This document shows, one piece after another, positions 17,209 to 25,536 of a stretch of 64,000 nucleotides of DNA. Position 1 is the stretch's first letter; every line of letters begins with the position of its first letter. Location of the stretch: NCBI GenBank assembly GCA_045105075.1, contig JBGCDD010000034.1, forward strand, positions 1-64,000. The letters are read 5' to 3'. The notes beneath the pieces were generated by a model. That model was given only the letters and a program-made list of their open reading frames with translations, made no database searches and was not told the origin of the DNA. The translations under genes and the position numbers were made by a program. Source of the DNA: JBGCDD01 sp045105075. GTDB taxonomy: Bacteria > Pseudomonadota > Alphaproteobacteria > Rhodobacterales > Rhodobacteraceae.

Positions 17209-17352
17209 ATGTTCCGCCTCGTGCGCACCGTTTTTCTGATTTTGCTGGCCTTCGTGGCCGGTACATTTTACGAGCGTGACCGCATGAAAACCCTCTGCGT
17301 GACGGCAGATGGCGCTTGGCGTTCAAACCTGTGTGTTGGATCGAGCCAATGA
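17209..17352 (+). CDS. Small single-pass membrane peptide
   Basis: A 47-residue peptide starting [25 protein letters not shown]. It has one membrane helix, a charged E-R-D-R and a C-terminal segment with two cysteines (L-C-V-T...L-C-V-G). The stop overlaps the rimM start by four bases (ATGA), which supports translation. The gap between rpsP and rimM commonly holds a short gene of this type in the group, as far as I recall. The function is unknown. Confidence 0.6.
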   Translation: MFRLVRTVFLILLAFVAGTFYERDRMKTLCVTADGAWRSNLCVGSSQ

Positions 17353-17852
17353 CGGATCTTATCTGCGTCGGTGCGCTGGCCGGCTCTTTTGGAGTGCACG
17401 GCGATGTGCGCGTCAAAAGCTTTTGTGCCACGCCCGAAGACATTGCGAACTACGTCCCGCTGGTGTCCGAAGACGGTGCGCGCAGTTTTGCCCTGCGGCT
17501 GACCGGCCAGATCAAGAACGGTTTTTCCGCCCGCATCGACGGTGTGCGCACCAAAGAACAAGCAGATGCCTTGCGCGGAGAACGCTTGTTTGCGCCGCGC
17601 GACCGGCTGCCGTCACTGCCGGATGATGAATATTACTACGCGGATCTGATCGGGCTTGAGGTGTTTGACACCGGCGGCACCTTGTTGGGATCAGTGAAAC
17701 TGGTGTTGAACCACGGCGCCGGCGATTTGCTGGAAATCCGGCTGCCGGGCCAGTCCGAAACCGTGCTATTGCCCTTCACGTTGGCATTGGTGCCCACGGT
17801 CGATCTGGGCGCGCGCCGCATTGTTGCCGACCCGCCCGAAGGGTTGTTTTGA
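17349..17852 (+). CDS. rimM: Ribosome maturation factor RimM
   Basis: A 167-residue protein that binds S19 and assists 30S head maturation. It opens [22 protein letters not shown], the family hallmark, and the C-terminal PRC-barrel half has [11 protein letters not shown]. It starts inside the end of the small membrane ORF (ATGA) and is followed after 13 bases by trmD. Confidence 0.95.
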   Translation: MTDLICVGALAGSFGVHGDVRVKSFCATPEDIANYVPLVSEDGARSFALRLTGQIKNGFSARIDGVRTKEQADALRGERLFAPRDRLPSLPDDEYYYADLIGLEVFDTGGTLLGSVKLVLNHGAGDLLEIRLPGQSETVLLPFTLALVPTVDLGARRIVADPPEGLF

Positions 17853-17865
17853 TGGGTCTCGCCGG

Positions 17866-18663
17866 ATGAGCGACACCCCTCCTGCCCGCTCCTTGGGGCG
17901 CAAAACCATTCGGCCAACGCTGGTGCCCCGACCTTTGGTGACGCCGGTACCCGATCTGAAAGATGTGTGGAAGGCCAAGGTGATCACCCTGTTTCCCACC
18001 GCCTTTCCCGGCGTGCTGGGCGAAAGTCTGACCGGCAAGGCGCTGAATGACGGGCTGTGGCAGCTGGAAACGATCGATCTGCGCGGCTTTGGCATCGGCA
18101 AACACCGCAATGTGGACGATACGCCTGCGGGTGGCGGCGCCGGGATGGTGCTGCGTGCCGATGTGCTTGGACCCGCCATCGAAACCGCAAGCAGCGGCAC
18201 GGGCGGGCGCTGGCCGATGATTTATCTCAGCCCACGTGGTGCGCCGATGACCCAGGCGTTGATGCAGGATCTGGCGCAAAGCGATGGTATTACGCTGCTG
18301 TGCGGTCGGTTCGAAGGCGTCGACGAGCGCGTGCTTGAGCATTACGACATTCAGGAAGTCTCGCTCGGCGATTTTGTGATGACCGGCGGTGAGATCGCCG
18401 CTCAAGCGTTGATTGACGCCACCGTGCGTCTGTTGCCGGGAGTGTTGGGCAATCAGGCATCGACCGAAGAAGAAAGCTTTTCCAACGGCTTGCTGGAACA
18501 TCCCCAATTTACCAAACCGGCCAGCTGGAACGGGCACGACATTCCCGATGTGCTGATGTCGGGCCATCACGGTAACATCGCCAAATGGCGCCGTGCGCAA
18601 TCCGAAGAGCTGACCCAAACGCGCCGGCCCGATCTGTGGAAAAAATACAACCACAAACCCTAA
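17866..18663 (+). CDS. trmD: tRNA (guanine-N1)-methyltransferase TrmD
   Basis: A SPOUT methyltransferase making m1G37 in tRNA, which prevents +1 frameshifting. The 265 residues from the ATG at 17866 include an N-terminal extension of about 35 residues ahead of the conserved start of the catalytic domain (V-I-T-L-F-P-x-x-F-P-G-x-L). The trefoil-knot motifs follow: G-A-G-M-V-L, Y-L-S-P-R-G, L-C-G-R-F-E-G-V-D-E-R and S-L-G-D-F-V-M-T-G-G-E-I-A. All catalytic residues appear intact. It follows rimM closely. Confidence 0.96.
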   Translation: MSDTPPARSLGRKTIRPTLVPRPLVTPVPDLKDVWKAKVITLFPTAFPGVLGESLTGKALNDGLWQLETIDLRGFGIGKHRNVDDTPAGGGAGMVLRADVLGPAIETASSGTGGRWPMIYLSPRGAPMTQALMQDLAQSDGITLLCGRFEGVDERVLEHYDIQEVSLGDFVMTGGEIAAQALIDATVRLLPGVLGNQASTEEESFSNGLLEHPQFTKPASWNGHDIPDVLMSGHHGNIAKWRRAQSEELTQTRRPDLWKKYNHKP

Positions 18664-18735
18664 CGAGGCACCGGGCGCGGCAAGGCAAAGGGTTTCAAAG
18701 GAGCCGCGCAATTGACTGTGTGACAGACCGCGGTC

Positions 18736-19188
18736 ATGAATTTGCTTATGTCAAATGTTCCCTGCAAAACGATTTCAGGCCGGTGCTATTGCGGCTCAAT
18801 CACGTTCTGGTGCGCGTCAAAACCGCAGGTGGTGGCCTATTGCCATTGCTCTGACTGTCGTCGCGCAACCGGAGGGCCAGTCGCCGCCTTTGCTGCCTTC
18901 GCGGAGGGCGAGATCACCTTTGCGCCCAATGAGGGCCAGAGCGTTTGCGTGACCGCGGGTGTGACACGCACGTTTTGTGGTCAGTGCGGCTCTTCCCTGA
19001 CGGGGCGCTACGACTATCTTCCCGGCCAGGTCTATGTGTCGTTGGGGGTCATTGATCAGGCAAACGACCTCGCGCCCGACCTCCACTCGCACGATGCACA
19101 ACGTTTGAAATGGCTGCATATTGTGGACGACAAAGACCGTGCACAAACATCGGCCACGCAACACCTGAACGCACCTTTTGCGCCGTGA
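18736..19188 (+). CDS. GFA family (glutathione-dependent formaldehyde-activating enzyme-like) protein
   Basis: A 150-residue zinc-binding protein of the GFA/CENP-V fold. The cysteine sets are seen clearly: C-Y-C-G near the start, C-H-C-S-D-C-R-R around 36-43 and C-G-Q-C-G-S further on, plus F-A-E-G-E-I-T-F. Family members include Gfa, but most are of unknown substrate. The start is uncertain: an in-frame ATG at 18748 (M-S-N-V-P) is equally good, and no clear ribosome-binding site decides between them. Confidence 0.8.
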   Translation: MNLLMSNVPCKTISGRCYCGSITFWCASKPQVVAYCHCSDCRRATGGPVAAFAAFAEGEITFAPNEGQSVCVTAGVTRTFCGQCGSSLTGRYDYLPGQVYVSLGVIDQANDLAPDLHSHDAQRLKWLHIVDDKDRAQTSATQHLNAPFAP

Positions 19189-19500
19189 GTCCTGTGATAG
19201 CGCGAAAATGCGGGACCGCCGTCGATTTAGCCCAATGGTCGCAACCTTGGGCTTGATACGGACACAGCTTGCGCCTAGAAGACCACAGGTTCAGAATCGT
19301 TGATGCGGCTCTGAGCTTTTGTGTTTCGTTCTGACACCCCTTGTTCTTCTTCGGACAGTCTGGGACCGGCGCGGCACACACAAGACACAATGAAGGATCA
19401 TCCGATCTCTGGCGGGCGCTGCGGCGGACCCGGTGAAGACCAAGAGCTCTCGATGACGCATATCCGTGGAAAAACCACGATGTATATATAGGAGATTGCG
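19189..19500 (+). promoter_or_regulatory. Gene-free leader region ahead of rplS
   Basis: These 312 bases carry no convincing gene. A strong hairpin lies at 19229-19253 (AGCCCAA ... TTGGGCT with an inner GGT/ACC), and a 5-bp hairpin CGTGG/CCACG at 19465-19479 stands 12 bases before GGAG. The second could affect translation of rplS, as L19 leader structures do in other bacteria; that is an inference. No clear promoter was recognised. Confidence 0.4.
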
Positions 19501-19881
19501 ATGGACCTGATCGCACAGCTGGAGGCGGAGCAAGTTGCCGCCCTGGGAAAAGACATTCCCGATTTCAAAGCCGGAGACACCGTGCGTGTTGGCTTTAAAG
19601 TGACCGAAGGGTCGCGCACCCGTGTTCAGAATTACGAAGGTGTGTGCATTGCGCGCAAGGGCGGCGCGGGCATTGCCGGCGCGTTCACCGTGCGCAAGAT
19701 TTCCTTTGGCGAAGGCGTGGAACGTGTGTTCCCGCTGCATTCAACAAACATCGAAAGCATCACCGTCGTGCGCCGTGGCCGTGTGCGTCGCGCCAAGCTG
19801 TATTACCTGCGCGCGCGTCGCGGCAAGTCGGCCCGGATCGCAGAAGACACAACCTACAAGCCCAAGTCGGCCAAGGCGTAA
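19501..19881 (+). CDS. rplS: 50S ribosomal protein L19
   Basis: A 126-residue large-subunit protein located at the 30S-50S interface. Recognisable parts are [28 protein letters not shown] and R-R-A-K-L-Y-Y-L-R. It has a good TAGGAGA ribosome-binding site and is followed after 11 bases by rpmE. Confidence 0.97.
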   Translation: MDLIAQLEAEQVAALGKDIPDFKAGDTVRVGFKVTEGSRTRVQNYEGVCIARKGGAGIAGAFTVRKISFGEGVERVFPLHSTNIESITVVRRGRVRRAKLYYLRARRGKSARIAEDTTYKPKSAKA

Positions 19882-19892
19882 GGATCGGCACG

Positions 19893-20114
19893 ATGAAAAA
19901 AGAAATCCATCCCGAATATCACATGATCGACGTCAAAATGACCGACGGCACGATCCTGAAAATGAAATCCACATGGGGCAAAGAAGGCGACCAGCTGTCG
20001 CTTGATATTGATCCCACCGTGCACCCGGCCTGGACCGGTGGCGGAACCCGTTTGATGGACACTGGCGGTCGCGTGTCAAAGTTCAAAAAGAAATACGAAG
20101 GTCTCGGGTTCTAA
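19893..20114 (+). CDS. rpmE: 50S ribosomal protein L31
   Basis: A 73-residue protein beginning [10 protein letters not shown] and containing H-P-A-W-T-G-G and [10 protein letters not shown]. It has no cysteines, so it is the zinc-free C-minus form rather than the zinc-binding form. It is the second gene of the rplS-rpmE pair and ends 24 bases before an intrinsic terminator. Confidence 0.94.
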   Translation: MKKEIHPEYHMIDVKMTDGTILKMKSTWGKEGDQLSLDIDPTVHPAWTGGGTRLMDTGGRVSKFKKKYEGLGF

Positions 20115-20138
20115 ACCTGACATCTTGTTGTTTTGCAG

Positions 20139-20166
20139 CGCCGCTCCGGTTTCGGGGCGGCGTTTT
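20139..20166 (+). terminator. Intrinsic terminator after rpmE
   Basis: Stem of 6 GC pairs plus a T-G pair plus 3 more GC pairs (20139-20148 with 20153-20162, CGCCGCTCCG/CGGGGCGGCG) followed by TTTT. It ends the rplS-rpmE transcript. Confidence 0.85.
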
Positions 20167-20241
20167 GCGTTTTGTGGTGACGAAATCGAAAGCCTTTGCG
20201 GTCAGACTACGCCGAATTGTGGTTAGGACCCTGATTTGGTT

Positions 20242-21864
20242 ATGATGAACTCTGCCCCATTTGATGCGCCTCAAGTTCTGCGACTGGCCGAAAAAGCCCG
20301 GCGCAGGGGGGATTTGGCGCAAGCCGCGGGGATGTTTTCCGATGTGCTGGTGCGCTTTCCCGCCAATCGAAAGGCGCGTCAGGGCGTGCGCACAATGGGT
20401 GGGCGCGGGGTTCAGGCTCTGAGCGAAAAGGCCCGCCAGCTGGAAGCCTCTGGCGCGCTTAGTGACGCCGAACAACACTGGGCCCGTGCTCTTGCTTTGC
20501 GCGTCGATCATGTCGGGTTGGGTCTGTCGTTGGCGCGCTGTCAGCTTGATCTTGGGCGCGCCAGCGCCGCCCTGGCCACAGTCGATCAGGTTTTGTCGCA
20601 CCATCCTGACGATCCGGTCGCGTGGGACACGAAGGGCCGCGCTTTGCGCGATTTGGGCCAGATAGAAGCGGCAAATTCTGCGCATCTTAAGGCGCTGGGT
20701 CACGGCGAACTTGATGCTGGGCCGCTGAACCATCTGGGCATTCTGGCTCAAGCCAGTGGCGACAAGACAGCCGCGCAGGACTATTTTCAGCGCGCTTTGA
20801 CATTGGCCCCGGATCAACCAGATCTGCATCAAAACCTGTCGCGTAGCTTGAATTATACAGCCGACCATCCGCATTTAGGCCAAATGCAAGACGCGCTGGA
20901 GCGAACCGACCCCGACGCCGCAGCCCCTTTGCATTTCGCGCTGTTCAACGCCTATGACAAGCTGAATGACACTGCGACGGCCTTTGCCCATTTGACCCGC
21001 GCCAACACAACACGCAAAGCCGCGTTGGGGTACGAGTTGCAGCGCGACGCCATTCGATTTGCCTTCAACAAGGTTGTCTTTGAAAACTCTCCGCCCGTCA
21101 TGTCGCGCGGGCAAGACACCGATCTGCGCCCCATCTTTGTAGTCGGTTTGCCGCGGTCTGGCACCACTTTGGTTGAAAGGATCCTCGCACAGAGCAAGTC
21201 AACTCACGCCGCCGGCGAACTGGCTGCCGCCTCACACGCGATTGCACCGCTTTTGCGCCAGATGAAAAGCGAAACCCGACAGCACCTGACCCAGCAAGAC
21301 CTGATTGATCTGCGCACACGACTTTTGAAAGAACTCAAAGCGCATAGCACGGATACCCCTGTTTTAATTGACAAAATGCCATTGAACTTTCGCTGGATGG
21401 GTTTTTTATGTGCCGCACTTCCAGAGGCCCGGATCGTCCATATTCAACGTGATCCTATGGCCGTAGCATGGTCGCTGTACAAACATGCTTTTGCCGGGCG
21501 TGGAAATGGGTTCGCATATGATTTTGCTGATATCGTGGGGTACATGTTGTTGCACCGCGATCTGACTCAGTTCTGGCACAACCGTTTTCCCGAACAGATT
21601 GCCCCGCTCAGCTATCGGGATTTGATCGACAACACACAAGCCACCACTCAGAGTCTGGCCAAAGCTGTTGATTTGGAGTGGCATCCGGACTGGACGACAC
21701 CGCAGAAACACGCAGCCACTGTGCTCACAGCAAGCGCAGATCAGGTGCGCCAACCCATCTACAAAGGATCTGACGGCGAATGGACGCGGTACGGCGCATT
21801 TCTAAAACCGGTGCGAGATGCGATTGAGGCAGCAGGATTAAACACAGCAGCTTTCCCACCATGA
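20242..21864 (+). CDS. TPR-repeat sulfotransferase
   Basis: A 540-residue protein with an N-terminal half of helix-pair TPR repeats (about 10-200, seen as A-x-x-L-x-x-x-G x 3-4) and a C-terminal sulfotransferase domain. The PAPS 5'-phosphosulfate loop reads F-V-V-G-L-P-R-S-G-T-T-L-V-E-R-I-L, with the P-loop at about 302-309, followed by I-D-K-M-P-L-N-F and I-H-I-Q-R-D-P (3'-phosphate loop). Such TPR-sulfotransferases modify peptides, polysaccharides or small molecules. The start could also be a TTG at 20236. The next gene, mipZ, lies 83 bases downstream, with no evident functional link. Confidence 0.85.
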   Translation: MMNSAPFDAPQVLRLAEKARRRGDLAQAAGMFSDVLVRFPANRKARQGVRTMGGRGVQALSEKARQLEASGALSDAEQHWARALALRVDHVGLGLSLARCQLDLGRASAALATVDQVLSHHPDDPVAWDTKGRALRDLGQIEAANSAHLKALGHGELDAGPLNHLGILAQASGDKTAAQDYFQRALTLAPDQPDLHQNLSRSLNYTADHPHLGQMQDALERTDPDAAAPLHFALFNAYDKLNDTATAFAHLTRANTTRKAALGYELQRDAIRFAFNKVVFENSPPVMSRGQDTDLRPIFVVGLPRSGTTLVERILAQSKSTHAAGELAAASHAIAPLLRQMKSETRQHLTQQDLIDLRTRLLKELKAHSTDTPVLIDKMPLNFRWMGFLCAALPEARIVHIQRDPMAVAWSLYKHAFAGRGNGFAYDFADIVGYMLLHRDLTQFWHNRFPEQIAPLSYRDLIDNTQATTQSLAKAVDLEWHPDWTTPQKHAATVLTASADQVRQPIYKGSDGEWTRYGAFLKPVRDAIEAAGLNTAAFPP

Positions 21865-21947
21865 CCGCTTCCCATCGCGGCTTGCACAACATATAGTGGG
21901 CGAAAAGTTGCCGTTGCACAGGGGCAATAGGCAAAAAAGGATAGGCT

Positions 21948-22757
21948 ATGGCGCATATAATCGTTGTGGGGAACGAAAAAGGCGGGGCAGGCAAGTCGAC
22001 CGTTTCCATGCATGTTGCAACTGCTTTGGCGCGGCTTGGTCACAAAGTCAGCGCGCTGGATCTGGATCTGCGTCAACGCACGATGGGCCGATATGTCGAA
22101 AATCGCCGCGCTTTTTTAAAAAAAGCGGCGCTCGATTTGCCAAGCGTCACCTATCGCGATTTACCTGAAATTGAACCCGACCAACTCAAACCCGGTGAAA
22201 ATATTTACGATCATCGCCTGTCCGCTGCGGTTGCCGCACTAGAGCCGGACAGCGATTTTATCCTGATCGATTGCCCTGGCTCGCACACCCGGCTCAGTCA
22301 GGTGGCCCATTCGCTGGCCGATACTTTGATCACGCCGCTTAACGACAGTTTTGTTGATTTTGACCTGTTGGCTCACATCGATTCCCGCGGCGAAAAAATT
22401 CTGGGCCCGTCGGTCTATTCCGAAATGGTTTGGAACGCCCGGCAGTTGCGCGCGCAGGCTGGGCTAAAACCCATCGACTGGGTGGTCATGCGCAATCGTG
22501 TCGGCACTCAGCGCATGGTCAACAAAGAGAAAATGGAACGCGCCCTGACAATGTTGTCGGATCGTATCGGCTTTCGCATCGGCCCTGGCTTCAGCGAGCG
22601 GGTGATTTTTCGAGAGCTGTTTCCCAGAGGCCTGACCCTGCTCGATCTAAAAGATATCGGTGTCAAACAGCTCAACATTTCTAATGTGGCAGCGCGTCAG
22701 GAATTGCGCGATATGATCAAGTCGCTCAATTTGCCAGGCGTTGCTGCTGATTTTTAG
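21948..22757 (+). CDS. mipZ: Division plane positioning ATPase MipZ
   Basis: A 269-residue ParA/MinD-type ATPase that forms a gradient from the ParB-bound poles and blocks FtsZ assembly away from midcell. The deviant Walker A is K-G-G-A-G-K-S-T at 11-18 with the upstream V-V-G-N-E. Switch I has L-D-L-D-L-R-Q-R-T, and F-I-L-I-D-C-P-G is the Walker B/switch II. The later V-V-M-R-N-R-V and F-R-E-L-F-P-R-G-L-T-L-L-D are MipZ-specific as known from Caulobacter. The convergent MarR gene ends three bases away. Confidence 0.93.
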   Translation: MAHIIVVGNEKGGAGKSTVSMHVATALARLGHKVSALDLDLRQRTMGRYVENRRAFLKKAALDLPSVTYRDLPEIEPDQLKPGENIYDHRLSAAVAALEPDSDFILIDCPGSHTRLSQVAHSLADTLITPLNDSFVDFDLLAHIDSRGEKILGPSVYSEMVWNARQLRAQAGLKPIDWVVMRNRVGTQRMVNKEKMERALTMLSDRIGFRIGPGFSERVIFRELFPRGLTLLDLKDIGVKQLNISNVAARQELRDMIKSLNLPGVAADF

Positions 22758-22760
22758 CGC

Positions 22761-23204
22761 TCATTGCGAGGTTCGGCGCGCCAGCTTCTGCAAAATCTCC
22801 CGCAGCAGAAGGGCGTTTTCCAAAGGAACGCTCGCCATCAACTGCGCGTCATAGTCTTGGGCAACCGCATGCAACTCGCGATAAGCCGCCAGTCCGGCCG
22901 CCGTTAGTGTCAATTGCTCCATGCGCCGATCAACCGGGCTGCGCTGACGTGTCACAAACCGTCGGTCCGTCAGCTTTTGCACCGCGCGGCTGACCTTTGT
23001 TTTGTGCATCCGGGCCCGTTCGGAAATATCCTTGGCCGTCAGTTCGCCAAAAATTCCCAGGTGAAACAACACACGCCATTCGTTGCGCAGCATGCCATAG
23101 CGGCTTTTATAGACTTGCTGAAAAGCCAGGCTGCTTTCTTCAGCCGCTTGGTTCAGCAAATAGGGCAAAAACACGCGCAGATCGAAATCAGAGTTATCCT
23201 GCAT
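22761..23204 (-). CDS. MarR-family transcriptional regulator
   Basis: A 147-residue winged-helix dimer starting M-Q-D-N-S-D-F-D-L-R. The DNA-binding core reads L-T-A-K-D-I-S-E-R-A-R-M-H-K-T-K-V-S-R-A-V, then the wing D-R-R-x-x-x-L-T-L-T-A-A-G. It is divergent from the cyclase gene that opens the catabolic island, 157 bases away, and so probably controls that gene. MarR proteins usually respond to aromatic or phenolic ligands. An open frame extends to 23264 but starts in less typical sequence. Confidence 0.88.
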   Translation of the reverse strand: MQDNSDFDLRVFLPYLLNQAAEESSLAFQQVYKSRYGMLRNEWRVLFHLGIFGELTAKDISERARMHKTKVSRAVQKLTDRRFVTRQRSPVDRRMEQLTLTAAGLAAYRELHAVAQDYDAQLMASVPLENALLLREILQKLARRTSQ

Positions 23205-23361
23205 GCTCAAAACCCTGTCATTGGCACATCTGTTTAACACCTTTTTCAATAAGACCAAATGCAACGAAAGGCGTGTTTCGCAGAATCGCTGGCACCGCTA
23301 GGCTGACACAACGCGCCCTGATCATTCGCGAGAAAGGGCCGCGTCAATGGGAGGAAAAACA

Positions 23362-24309
23362 TTGAAAATCAATAAACTATCAGGTTGGGCCTGCGCGTTT
23401 GCACTTGTCGCGGGGGGTGCTGCGGCACAAGACTGCGCACCGTCAAAATGGGGCGCAGCCGACGAAATTGGCTCGGCAAACCACGTATCCGTTGATAACA
23501 CGTTGAAGGCAGCGGCCCTTGTGAAACAGGGTAAATCCATGCCGCTTGGCATCGTGATCGACAGCAAGACGCCGGCCTTTCCCCCGCGCTCATTGAGTTT
23601 GCAGGTGGTGCAGCCCAATCAGCAAGGTGGTCAAAAGCTGAGCCAATTTGGTTATCCCGGCAACTATAATGATGACATTTTGCAAACCTGGGTCGGCATT
23701 GGCAGCCAGATTGACGGGTTGGGCCACCTCGGAGAAGGTGGGTTTTACTACAATTGCAACAATGAAAAAGACATCTCAGTGATCACCGGTTTGACCAAAC
23801 TCGGGGTGCACAATGTGCCTCCCCTTGTCGGGCGCGCGGTGATTGTGGACATGGCCAAGCACATGGGCAAAGACGTGCTTGACGCAGGTGACCACTTTGG
23901 TGAAGCCGAAATCAAAGCTGCCGCCGAAGCACAGGGCGTGACCATGGGCGCTGGCGACATCATCTTGTTTCACACCGGGTGGACCGAAGGCATGCTGGAA
24001 AGCAACCCAACCGCTTGGGTGTCGGGCGAACCTGGGCTGAACAACGAAGGCGCGCGTTATATTGCGTCGCTCGATCCGATGGCCGTGGGTGCCGACACGT
24101 GGGGCCTCGAGCCGATCCCGGCGGCTGAAGGAGACGGCGTGTTTTACGGCCATGTCATTTTGCTGCAAAAGCACGGGATTTACATTCTTGAAACCATGAA
24201 CACCGGCCCGCTTTTGCGCGAAGGTGTCAATGAATTCATGTTTGTACTGGGTCAGGCCCGCATTCGCGGCACGGTTCAGATGATCATCAATCCGGTCGCA
24301 CTTTACTAG
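23362..24309 (+). CDS. Secreted cyclase-family (kynurenine-formamidase-like) metal hydrolase
   Basis: A 315-residue protein with a Sec signal peptide (K-I-N-K-L-S-G-W-A-C-A-F-A-L-V-A-G-G-A-A-A-Q). I place the start at a TTG at 23362 because GGGAGGA sits seven to eight bases before it; an ATG at 23347 would lack such a site. The Cyclase/KynB superfamily motif is seen in D-G-L-G-H-L-G-E (normally H-x-G-T-H-x-D, here partly changed), with H-T-G-W-T and G-A-D-T-W-G-L-E later. Members hydrolyse N-formylkynurenine or isatin. The product probably acts in the periplasm on a cyclic or amide substrate. It is divergent from the MarR gene. Confidence 0.75.
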   Translation: MKINKLSGWACAFALVAGGAAAQDCAPSKWGAADEIGSANHVSVDNTLKAAALVKQGKSMPLGIVIDSKTPAFPPRSLSLQVVQPNQQGGQKLSQFGYPGNYNDDILQTWVGIGSQIDGLGHLGEGGFYYNCNNEKDISVITGLTKLGVHNVPPLVGRAVIVDMAKHMGKDVLDAGDHFGEAEIKAAAEAQGVTMGAGDIILFHTGWTEGMLESNPTAWVSGEPGLNNEGARYIASLDPMAVGADTWGLEPIPAAEGDGVFYGHVILLQKHGIYILETMNTGPLLREGVNEFMFVLGQARIRGTVQMIINPVALY

Positions 24310-24310
24310 G

Positions 24311-24706
24311 CTAAGGCGCGCTCGCCCAGACTTCAATTTCGACTTTGAACTCTGGGCGGGTGAAGCCAGATACGATCAACAAGGTCGAGCTGGGCAAAAC
24401 ATCGTCTGGCTTGGCCGCCAAAAAATCATCGCGCGCCTGCATGTATCCCGCCATGTACGCGCGGTCGGTGACATAGGCAGTCACATGGAAAACATCCTGT
24501 GCGCTCATCTTAGCAGCCGTCAAAATCGCACTGATATTGTCAAAACAGATTTGCGCCTGCGCCTTTTCGTCGGACGGAATGTCCCCTGTTGTCGCAAGCC
24601 CCAGCTGACCCGACGTGCGCACAATCCGATGTCCCGGCGGGATCTCAACCCCATGGGCATAGCGGGCAAACGGCGGTGCGATTGATGGGGGAACAACAGA
24701 TTTCAC
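24311..24706 (-). CDS. RidA family protein (YjgF/YER057c/UK114)
   Basis: A 131-residue protein of the RidA superfamily, which deaminates reactive enamine/imine intermediates. The start is a GTG at 24706 with GGAG six to eight bases upstream, giving V-K-S-V-V-P-P-S-I-A-P-P-F-A-R-Y. The family segment S-G-Q-L-G-L is seen, but the usual arginine of the R-N-Q-x-x motif is not evident, so it may belong to a Rid subgroup without the arginine. Its 3' end lies one base from the cyclase stop. Confidence 0.82.
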   Translation of the reverse strand: MKSVVPPSIAPPFARYAHGVEIPPGHRIVRTSGQLGLATTGDIPSDEKAQAQICFDNISAILTAAKMSAQDVFHVTAYVTDRAYMAGYMQARDDFLAAKPDDVLPSSTLLIVSGFTRPEFKVEIEVWASAP

Positions 24707-24837
24707 AGCAAACTCCGATCTGATTTGCCAAACATCCTTGCCCGACTCGCGCTTCTTTGAAAGGGTTCGGGCACATCTCTGGCACAGATTTTTGACGTAG
24801 GGCCACGCAATTGCAGTTCCTGACCAAAGGAGGGACA

Positions 24838-25536
24838 ATGGAAAAGCGTGCGCTATTGGTGCGTCATGAGCACGGCCCCGAAGATGACCGTGTGGTGAGC
24901 TTTCTGCAGGCCAACGGGATCACCCCGGACATTCGCCGCCCCTTTGCTGGCGACAGTTTGGGCGAGGTCACCGATGATTTGATCGGCACAGTGATTTATG
25001 GCGGCATGTACAACGCCTATGACGTTGATTTACATCCGTTTCTGGCCGAAGAATACCGCTGGATCGGGGCCGCGATGGCCGCCAATCTGCCGCTGTTGGG
25101 GATCTGTCAGGGCGCGCAAATGCTGGCCCATCACAACGGCGCCTGGGCCGGTGCAAGCGATCAGATCGACTATGAGTTTGGCTATTATGACGTGATGCCA
25201 ACCCAGGCCGATCCTGATTTCATGCCCCAGCCGCTGGTTTTGGCCCAAGCCCATTTTCACACCTTCGATCTGCCCAAGGGCGCGGTGCATCTGGCCCGCA
25301 GCGCCGCCTTTGAAAATCAGGCGTTCCGGTTGGGCGACAGAACTTATGGATTTCAATTCCATGCCGAGCAAACGATCGAGAGCTTTCGTCGCTGGCAAGA
25401 TTCAAAAACGGCCAATTACGGCAAACCCGGCGCGCAAACGCGCAAAACACAGACCCAGCTGATGCATCAGCATGACAGCGCCCAAGCCGATTGGTTTTAT
25501 GGTTTTTTGACCAAATTTTTTGGAGTTGGCGCATGA
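24838..25536 (+). CDS. Type 1 glutamine amidotransferase
   Basis: A 232-residue class I (GuaA-like) amidotransferase domain protein. The nucleophile elbow is L-L-G-I-C-Q-G-A-Q-M-L-A-H near 85-97 and the histidine is in Y-G-F-Q-F-H-A-E-Q near 175-183. A strong GGAGGG stands before the ATG. It starts the plus-strand run amidotransferase-FAD oxidase-dioxygenase-binding protein. As a stand-alone enzyme it could hydrolyse gamma-glutamyl amides or serve an unseen partner; the substrate cannot be told. Confidence 0.84.
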   Translation: MEKRALLVRHEHGPEDDRVVSFLQANGITPDIRRPFAGDSLGEVTDDLIGTVIYGGMYNAYDVDLHPFLAEEYRWIGAAMAANLPLLGICQGAQMLAHHNGAWAGASDQIDYEFGYYDVMPTQADPDFMPQPLVLAQAHFHTFDLPKGAVHLARSAAFENQAFRLGDRTYGFQFHAEQTIESFRRWQDSKTANYGKPGAQTRKTQTQLMHQHDSAQADWFYGFLTKFFGVGA

